Assembly (NCBI GenBank): GCA_003167015.1
Contig: PMUF01000260.1
Location: 1 to 7,881, forward strand
Length of the DNA stretch: 7,881 bases
Direction of reading: 5' to 3'
DNA from: Chitinophagaceae bacterium
GTDB taxonomy: Bacteria > Bacteroidota > Bacteroidia > Chitinophagales > Chitinophagaceae
Shown: piece by piece, positions 7,306 to 7,881 of the stretch
Layout: each line of letters starts with the position of its first letter
Position numbering within the stretch: position 1 is the stretch's first letter
Translations under genes and position numbers: made by a program
Notes under the pieces: model-generated
Database searches by the model: none
Told to the model about the DNA's origin: nothing
What the model saw: only the letters and a program-made list of their open reading frames with translations

Positions 7306-7881
7306 CTATGTCGTCGGAGGAGGCGTCTCCTCCGCCAAATCGAGCTCGATCTTCAGATTATTAATAATAAACTCCTGCCTTTCCTGGGTATTCTTGCCCA
7401 TATAGTATTCCAGGATCTGCTGGATATGAGTCTCCGGCATGACCATGACAGGTTGAACACGCATATCTGCCCCGATGAAGCGAGCGAATTCATCGGGTGA
7501 GATCTCGCCAAGTCCCTTGAAGCGGGTGATCTCCGGCTTGTTGCCTAATTTCTTCACCGCTGCCTGCTTTTCCGTTTCATCATAACAATAATGCGTCTCC
7601 TGTTTATTGCGGACTCTGAACAGTGGCGTTTCCAGGATATAGACATGCCCGTTCTTCACCAGATCGGGGAAGAACTGCAGGAAAAAGGTCATCAGCAGCA
7701 GACGGATATGCATGCCGTCAACGTCGGCATCGGTAGCGATAACGATCTTATTATAACGAAGCCCTTCAATACTCTCCTCGATGTTAAGAGCATGCTGGAG
7801 CAAATTGAACTCCTCGTTCTCATACACGACTTTTTTAGTCAGCCCGAAACAGTTCAACGGCTTGCCGCGCAGACTGAACAC
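7306..7881 (-). CDS. parE: DNA topoisomerase IV subunit B (ParE), C-terminal part
   Basis: This is the ATPase/TOPRIM subunit partner of ParC. The frame is open to the window edge, so only the last 191-192 codons are visible of about 620; the first visible codon is an internal GTG (VFSLRGKPLN), not a start. The visible part covers the TOPRIM metal-binding motif IATDADVDGMHIR (48-60, with Asp51, Asp53 and Asp55), then LLLMTFFLQFFPDLVKNGHVY, the segment ITRFKGLGEISPDEF (118-132), and the family end motif YYMGKNTQERQEFI. Only about 140 residues follow the Asp motif, so the large insert seen in many Gram-negative GyrB proteins is absent, which favours ParE. The tail is short and Pro/Thr-rich (EETPPPTT). 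parC lies about 2.5 kb downstream on the same strand, with four genes between them. Confidence 0.93.
   Translation of the reverse strand: MFSLRGKPLNCFGLTKKVVYENEEFNLLQHALNIEESIEGLRYNKIVIATDADVDGMHIRLLLMTFFLQFFPDLVKNGHVYILETPLFRVRNKQETHYCYDETEKQAAVKKLGNKPEITRFKGLGEISPDEFARFIGADMRVQPVMVMPETHIQQILEYYMGKNTQERQEFIINNLKIELDLAEETPPPTT
7315..7334 (-). other. Perfect 8-bp GC-rich inverted repeat in the last codons of parE
   Basis: On the minus strand CGGAGGAG (7334-7327) and CTCCTCCG (7322-7315) are exact complements around the four-base loop ACGC. The repeat covers the codons for EETPPP just before the parE TAG. It could form a stable RNA hairpin, but no U-tract follows, so I do not call it an intrinsic terminator. 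It might slow decay or mark the 3' end of a parE transcript, or simply result from Glu-Glu and Pro-Pro codons (GAG GAG and CCT CCT), which are complementary by nature. Confidence 0.45.

Overview
The window reads as part of a Bacteroidota chromosome, most likely a Chitinophagaceae-type organism. The topoisomerase IV subunits are of the Bacteroidota type, the large ABC permease belongs to a family greatly expanded in these soil bacteria, DUF4260 and DUF1835 proteins occur there, and no gene start has a convincing Shine-Dalgarno sequence. This placement is inferred from protein recognition, not from a search.

All genes lie on the minus strand, so the transcription order runs from the high to the low coordinates. 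First comes the C-terminal third of topoisomerase IV subunit B (parE, 7306-7881, entering from outside the window). A 98-base gap carries a dyad and a possible promoter. Next is a DinD-like DNA-damage protein (6356-7207), then three tightly packed genes: a DUF1835/DUF3658 protein (5502-6344), a small DUF4260 membrane protein (5149-5505) and a YaeR-like VOC protein (4820-5152), joined by two ATGA start/stop overlaps. Topoisomerase IV subunit A (parC, 2255-4783) follows 36 bases later. After a 120-base gap comes a large FtsX/MacB-type permease (2134 to 1), open across its whole visible length and leaving the window before its stop.

ParE and ParC together form topoisomerase IV, which unlinks daughter chromosomes. 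Here four unrelated genes separate them. The clearest outlier is dinD, at about 42% G+C by hand count against roughly 48-67% in lines sampled from the neighbours. That suggests late insertion of a DNA-damage gene between two topoisomerase genes. The dyad just upstream of dinD is a candidate damage-responsive operator.

Other points worth a look are the VOC protein, which lacks the last strand that normally carries its fourth metal ligand, and a perfect 8-bp hairpin in the last codons of parE. I see no tRNA, rRNA, CRISPR array, insertion sequence or clear intrinsic terminator. No stretch over 300 bases is without a gene. I did not find a convincing wholly new system; the parE-dinD junction is the most unusual part.
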